DNA from: Bradyrhizobium pachyrhizi
GTDB lineage: Bacteria; Pseudomonadota; Alphaproteobacteria; Rhizobiales; Xanthobacteraceae
NCBI RefSeq assembly: GCF_001189245.1
Contig: NZ_LFIQ01000117.1
Span: 268,240 to 302,411 of the forward strand
DNA: 34,172 bases
Reading direction: 5' to 3'
Under the pieces are notes generated by a model that had not been told where the DNA came from, did no database searches, and was given only the letters and a program-made list of their open reading frames with translations. This document shows positions 30,264 to 34,172 of the stretch, piece by piece (within the stretch, counting starts at the first letter, position 1; every line of letters begins with the position of its first letter). The position numbers were made by a program, and so were the translations under genes.

Positions 30264-31898
30264 ATGAAGCTCGGCACCGCGATCGCGGAAATCATGAAGC
30301 GTGAGGGCATCGAGATCCTCACGGGCTACCCGGTCAACCACCTGATCGAATACGCCGCCAATGCCGACATCCGCCCGGTGATGGTGCGCCAGGAGCGCAT
30401 CGGCGTGCACATGGCGGACGCGATTTCACGCGTCACCTCGGGCGAGAAGATCGGCGCCTTCTGCATGCAGCATGGCCCGGGCGCCGAGAACGCGATGGGC
30501 GGCGTCGCGCAGTGCTATGGCGAATCCGTACCCGTCCTTGTGCTGCCGATGGGCTATGCCCGGCGGCTGGCGAATATCGACCCGAACTTCAATTCCAGCC
30601 AGGCGATGAAGGCGTTTTCAAAATCGTCGGAGCCGATCAACATCGCAGCCGAGGTCTGCAACATCTTTCGGCGGGCGTTTACAAAATTGAAGAACGGCCG
30701 CGGCGGGCCGGTCATCGTCGAAATCCCCGCCGACATGTGGAACGAGGAGGTGCCGGAGCCCTTGAACTACACGCCGGTGCTGCGCACCCGCACCGGCGCC
30801 GACCCCGTCCATGTGAAGGAAGCGGCCGCCCTGCTCGTTGGCGCCAAGCGTCCGGTGATCTATGCCGGCCAGGGCGTGCACTATGCAAAGGCCTGGCCGC
30901 AGCTGAAGCGCCTCGCCGAACGGCTCGCGATCCCGGTCACCACCAGCCTTGGCGGCAAGTCGTCCTTCCCCGAGACGCATCCGCTCTCGCTCGGCTCCGG
31001 CGGCCTCGCCGTGCCGCGCGCGGTGCCGAAATTTCTTTCCGAAGCCGACGTGATCTTCGGCATCGGCTGCTCCTTCACCGAGACGTCGTTCGGCATCGCG
31101 ATGCCGAAGGGCAAGACCATCATCCATTCGACGCTCGATCCGAACCACATCAACAAGGATATCGAGGCCAAGATCGGCCTGGTCGGCGACGCCGGCCTGG
31201 TGCTCGACGCACTGCTGGAGGAGATCGGCAAGACCGTGACGTCGGACCGCAACGCAGGCGCGGTCGCCGAGGAGATCGCCGCTTCCCACAAGGAGTGGCT
31301 CGCCAAGTGGATGCCGAAGCTCACCCACAACGACGCGCCGCTCAATCCCTACCGCGTCCTGTGGGACCTGCAACACACCGTCGACATCCACAACACCATC
31401 ATCACGCACGATGCCGGCAGCCCGCGCGACCAGCTCTCGCCGTTCTGGAAGTCGGTCGAGCCGCTGTCCTATATCGGCTGGGGCAAGACCACGCAGCTCG
31501 GCTACGGCCTCGGCCTTGCGATGGGCGCCAAGCTCGCCAAGCCGGACAAGCTCTGCATCAATGTCTGGGGCGACGCCGCGATCGGCTTTACGGGGATGGA
31601 CTTCGAGACCGCGGTGCGCGAGCGGATTCCGATCATGTCGATCCTGCTCAACAATTTCTCGATGGCGATCGAACTGAAGGTGATGCCGATCTCGACCGAG
31701 AAATACCGCTCGACCGACATCTCCGGCGATTACGCCGCGATGGCCAGGGCCTTCGGCGGCTACGGCGAACGGGTAACCAAGCCCGAGGACATCATCCCGG
31801 CGATCAAGCGCGGCATCCAGAAGACCAAGGAAGGCGTGCCGGTGCTGCTGGAATTTATCACAAGCAAGGAGACCGAGGTGTCGCGGCCGGGGACGTGA
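30264..31898 (+). CDS. Thiamine-diphosphate-dependent enzyme (acetolactate-synthase-like), substrate unknown
   Basis: 544 aa from ATG 30264; GGGAG eight nt upstream makes this better than the GTG at 30255. N-terminal PYR domain with Glu44 in VRQERIGVHMADAISRV, which would activate the ThDP ring, then GPGAENAMGGVAQCYGESVPVLVL. Central domain AAALLVGAKRPVIYAGQG. C-terminal PP domain with VWGDAAIGFTGMDFETAVRERIPIMSILLNN near 434-464: the GDG...NN Mg-ThDP motif, with Ala in place of the third residue. The family includes acetolactate synthase, benzoylformate decarboxylase and oxalyl-CoA decarboxylase; I cannot choose. Followed after 84 nt by an NDH-2-like flavoprotein on the same strand. Confidence 0.88.
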   Translation: MKLGTAIAEIMKREGIEILTGYPVNHLIEYAANADIRPVMVRQERIGVHMADAISRVTSGEKIGAFCMQHGPGAENAMGGVAQCYGESVPVLVLPMGYARRLANIDPNFNSSQAMKAFSKSSEPINIAAEVCNIFRRAFTKLKNGRGGPVIVEIPADMWNEEVPEPLNYTPVLRTRTGADPVHVKEAAALLVGAKRPVIYAGQGVHYAKAWPQLKRLAERLAIPVTTSLGGKSSFPETHPLSLGSGGLAVPRAVPKFLSEADVIFGIGCSFTETSFGIAMPKGKTIIHSTLDPNHINKDIEAKIGLVGDAGLVLDALLEEIGKTVTSDRNAGAVAEEIAASHKEWLAKWMPKLTHNDAPLNPYRVLWDLQHTVDIHNTIITHDAGSPRDQLSPFWKSVEPLSYIGWGKTTQLGYGLGLAMGAKLAKPDKLCINVWGDAAIGFTGMDFETAVRERIPIMSILLNNFSMAIELKVMPISTEKYRSTDISGDYAAMARAFGGYGERVTKPEDIIPAIKRGIQKTKEGVPVLLEFITSKETEVSRPGT

Positions 31899-31982
31899 CG
31901 GCACCTCACACGCCCGCTCTGCCACTTGATTTGACCGCGCCAGCGCAGGCAAGCTCCCTCCGGTGCAACTTCGGAGGGAGAG

Positions 31983-33197
31983 ATGGCGCGCATCCTGGTG
32001 CTGGGGGCCGGCTTTGCCGGGCTATGGGCCGCGCTCGGCGCAGCCCGCAAGCGCGACGAAATCGGTGCGCGGGCAGTGGACACCGAAATCCTGGTCGTCG
32101 ATCGCAACGCCTATCACAACATCCGGGTGCGCAACTACGAGGTCGATCTCGGCGATGTCGCGCTGCCGCTCAAGGACCTGCTCGATCCGGTCGACGTCAG
32201 GCATAGGGTGGCCGAAATCGCGGCGATCGATCCGGCGACGCGCGCGGTCACGATCAAGACCGGCGCGGGCGCGGAGGTTCTGAGCTACGACCGGCTGGTG
32301 CTGACCACCGGCAGCGAGTTGGTCCGCCCCGCCATCTCGGGCCTTGCCGCCCACGGCTTCGATGTCGACACGTATGAAGCAGCGATGCGGCTCGACGCGC
32401 ATCTGGCGGCGCTCGGCAAACAACCGCCGTCAGAGGCGCGCGCGAGCGTCGCGGTCATCGGTGCAGGGTTCACCGGGATCGAGGTCGCGGCCGAGATGCC
32501 GGCCAAGCTGGCGCACGCCGGCATCACCGGCGATCATCGGGTCATCCTGATCGATCCCAATCCCGTGGTCGGCGCGACCTTCGGCGCGCATGGCCGCCCG
32601 GTCATCAACGAGGCGCTGGCCACGCTCGGCGTCGAGATGCGGCTGAATGTCCGGGTCCGTGCCGTCGGCGCCGACAGCATCACGCTCGATAGCGGCGAGA
32701 TCATTCCGACCAAAACCGTGGTCTGGTGCGCCGGCATGCGCGCCAGCCCCCTCGCCGCCTCGCTGCCGGCGAGGCGCGACGCGCTCGGCCGGATCAAAGT
32801 CGACCACACCATGCACGTCGAAGGCCTTGCGGACGTCTTCGCCGCCGGCGACGTCGCCGCCTGCCTGATCGACGGCGAGCACCCGACCGTGATGTCGTGC
32901 CAGTTCGCGCGGCCGATGGGCCGCTTCGCCGGCCACAATGTGGTCGCGGACCTGTTCGGCGAAAAGCTGCTGCAGCTCAATATCGACTGGTATGTGACGG
33001 TGCTCGATCTCGGCGCCTGGGGCGCGCTCTACACCACCGGCTGGGATCGCGAGGTGCACACCACAGGCGCCGCCGCCAAGCTCACCAAGCAGACCATCAA
33101 CCGGCAGCGCATCTATCCGCCACGCAACGGCGACCGCGCCGCGCTGCTCGCGGCGGCCGCGCCGACGATCCAGACGGCGCCGCCGACGAAGTCATAA
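31983..33197 (+). CDS. NAD(P)/FAD-dependent oxidoreductase (type II NADH dehydrogenase-like)
   Basis: 404 aa with a strong GGAGGGAG ribosome site. Two dinucleotide folds: GAGFAGLWAALGA near 8-20 (FAD) and VIGAGFTGIEVAAEM near 157-171 (NADH). LTTGSELVRPAI, then VVWCAGMRASPLAASLP and the second FAD motif ADVFAAGDVAACLIDGEHP follow, typical of the Ndh/SQR family. Family length 400-430. Likely transfers electrons from NAD(P)H to quinone at the inner face of the membrane. The last 20 residues are Ala/Pro-rich. Whether it is functionally tied to the ThDP enzyme is unknown; 84 nt separate them. Confidence 0.87.
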   Translation: MARILVLGAGFAGLWAALGAARKRDEIGARAVDTEILVVDRNAYHNIRVRNYEVDLGDVALPLKDLLDPVDVRHRVAEIAAIDPATRAVTIKTGAGAEVLSYDRLVLTTGSELVRPAISGLAAHGFDVDTYEAAMRLDAHLAALGKQPPSEARASVAVIGAGFTGIEVAAEMPAKLAHAGITGDHRVILIDPNPVVGATFGAHGRPVINEALATLGVEMRLNVRVRAVGADSITLDSGEIIPTKTVVWCAGMRASPLAASLPARRDALGRIKVDHTMHVEGLADVFAAGDVAACLIDGEHPTVMSCQFARPMGRFAGHNVVADLFGEKLLQLNIDWYVTVLDLGAWGALYTTGWDREVHTTGAAAKLTKQTINRQRIYPPRNGDRAALLAAAAPTIQTAPPTKS

Positions 33198-33208
33198 GAG
33201 AAGCCACG

Positions 33209-33360
33209 CCGTCATTGCGAGGAGCTCGCGACAAAATTGCAAAGCAATTTTGCGCTGAAGCGACGAAGCAATCCATCCATCCCGAGTGGTATGATGGATT
33301 GCTTCGCGGAGCCTGTCATCCGGCGGCGCTTCGCGCCTACCGGGTGGCTCGCAATGACGG
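33209..33360. repeat. 152-bp palindromic dispersed element (MITE-like) between convergent genes
   Basis: Perfect 13-bp terminal inverted repeats CCGTCATTGCGAG (33209-33221) and its complement (33348-33360). Inside, AAAATTGC-AAA-GCAATTTT forms a hairpin at 33233-33251, and GAAGCAATCCATC pairs with GATGGATTGCTTC (about 33265-33306). The CCGTCATTGCGAGGAGC end is a sequence I recognise as recurrent in Bradyrhizobium intergenic regions. No coding capacity. It separates the stops of the oxidoreductase and the ABC binding protein and may act as a two-way terminator. Confidence 0.8.
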
Positions 33361-33372
33361 CGAGTACGTCTG

Positions 33373-34172
33373 CTACTGCGACAGCTTCACGAAGTTCGGA
33401 AACTTCATCTGGCCTTCGGCGATCGCCTTCGGCCAGACCGTGATCTGCTTGCCGCCCTGCCACTGGAACACGAGGCCGGTCACCGCGCCCGGACCGGACT
33501 TGATGCCGTGGGTGAACTCGTCGTTCTTGCCGTAGAACTGGATCTTGCCGATCGTGCCCTCGAAGTCGGTCTTCTCGAGCTCGGTCACCATCTTGTCCGG
33601 ATCGGTCGAGCCGGCGCGCTGGATTGCCTCGGCGATGATGTAGACCTCGTCATAGGCGGTGTAGCCGGTATAGGCCGGCGGCGTGCCGAACTTGGCCTTG
33701 AACGCCGCCGCAAACGGCTTGGTCTTCGGCGTGACCGCAACATCGGGCGTTGCCACCGCGAGCGAAGGCACGCCCTCGGCGGCGCCATTGGTGTCGCCCC
33801 AGAAGGTCGGGCTCAGCGCCTGCGCGCTGATGCCGAACATCGGGATTGGCACCTGCTGGTTCTTCCACTGCACGGTCGGCTGCACGCCGACATGGGAGAT
33901 GCCGGTGACGATCACGTCGGGCTTGGCGGCTTCCATCTTGTTGAAGATCGGCGTGAAGTCGGTGGTGTCGGGCGAGAAGCGAATGTGCTCGACCACCTTC
34001 AGGCCCGCTTTCGGCAGGCAGGCCTCGTAGCCGACGTCGAGCGGCTTGGTCCAGGCCGCGTCCTCGCTCATGATCGCGACCGACTTGAACTTGAGTTGGT
34101 CGACCAACAGCTCCTTGGCCGCATCGCAGACCAGCTGCGCCTGCGCGGCCGAGGTCAGGTAGCCGTGGAAGG
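33373..34172 (-). CDS. ABC transporter substrate-binding protein, branched-chain amino-acid type (5' part outside window)
   Basis: 266 codons visible; the frame is open through the right edge (reading FHGYLTSAAQAQLVCDAAKELLVDQLK before the first TTG at 34107), so the signal peptide and N-terminal lobe are missing. Peripla_BP_6 family (LivJ/LivK-like): VAIMSEDAAWTKPLDVGYEACLPKAGLKVVEHIRFSPDTTDFTPIFNKMEAAKPDVIVTGISHVG is the hinge and second-lobe pattern, and YTAYDEVYIIAEAIQRAGS the conserved helix. Ends QMKFPNFVKLSQ. Periplasmic receptor delivering a ligand (amino acid, amide or aromatic acid) to a LivHMGF-type importer; ligand not inferable. Convergent with the oxidoreductase. Confidence 0.9.
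   Translation of the reverse strand, partial: FHGYLTSAAQAQLVCDAAKELLVDQLKFKSVAIMSEDAAWTKPLDVGYEACLPKAGLKVVEHIRFSPDTTDFTPIFNKMEAAKPDVIVTGISHVGVQPTVQWKNQQVPIPMFGISAQALSPTFWGDTNGAAEGVPSLAVATPDVAVTPKTKPFAAAFKAKFGTPPAYTGYTAYDEVYIIAEAIQRAGSTDPDKMVTELEKTDFEGTIGKIQFYGKNDEFTHGIKSGPGAVTGLVFQWQGGKQITVWPKAIAEGQMKFPNFVKLSQ

Noticed and set aside
30512..32206. Two long shadow frames over the ThDP gene (plus 30512-32206, minus 30618-31952)
   Set aside because: Arg-rich or mirror composition and no motifs; the true frame carries the ThDP signatures.
1..34172. tRNA, rRNA, CRISPR arrays
   Set aside because: No cloverleaf with a T-loop GGTTCGA pattern in context, no rRNA-like stretch and no regularly spaced direct repeats were seen on reading the window.

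Overview
The window reads as chromosomal DNA of a Bradyrhizobium-like alphaproteobacterium. GC content and GC-rich third positions are high, a 152-bp palindromic element and a GATCCGGAAAA-type repeat of the kind scattered through Bradyrhizobium and Rhodopseudomonas genomes are present, and several small lineage-type proteins occur. The assignment rests on recognition, not on a database search.

Positions 1-21.8 kb are one exopolysaccharide (EPS) locus of the Wzx/Wzy type. At the left edge a clan GH-A glycoside hydrolase (minus, cut by the window) diverges from a short plus operon: GT4 glycosyltransferase, AlgD-type nucleotide-sugar dehydrogenase, methyltransferase. Converging on it is a long minus-strand gene string that begins at 16.6 kb: outer-membrane export lipoprotein (Wza/OPX), O-antigen-polymerase-like protein, exported Gly/Ser/Thr-rich protein, Wzc/ExoP tyrosine autokinase, a helical accessory protein, methyltransferase, GT4, second polymerase-like protein, Wzx flippase and two more methyltransferases. 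Several junctions are 4-nt ATGA overlaps. Diverging from the export gene is a plus operon: Cys-rich exported peptide, small membrane protein, a third and degenerate polymerase-like protein, a PPP-type phosphatase, and a second helical accessory protein resembling the first. A polyprenyl-phosphate sugar-1-phosphate transferase (minus, 20.3-21.8 kb) starts repeat-unit synthesis. A UDP-glucuronate 4-epimerase at 25-26 kb would supply UDP-galacturonate, which fits the galacturonate- and O-methylgalactose-containing EPS known from Bradyrhizobium.

Positions 21.8-24.8 kb are gene-poor and lower in GC. They hold an IS3-OrfA-like helix-turn-helix/leucine-zipper protein with no OrfB, plus two very short proteins that share its zipper core without a DNA-binding domain. 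Many perfect inverted repeats lie between them. I consider this the best candidate for an undescribed regulatory module. Positions 26-28.2 kb carry small hypothetical and membrane proteins and a strongly palindromic intergenic region.

The right part is unrelated housekeeping or accessory content: Ku (NHEJ), a small hypothetical, an orphan Flp pilin, a ThDP-dependent enzyme followed by an NDH-2-like flavoprotein, a palindromic repeat between convergent genes, and a branched-chain amino-acid-type ABC substrate-binding protein cut by the right edge. No tRNA, rRNA, CRISPR array or complete insertion sequence was seen.
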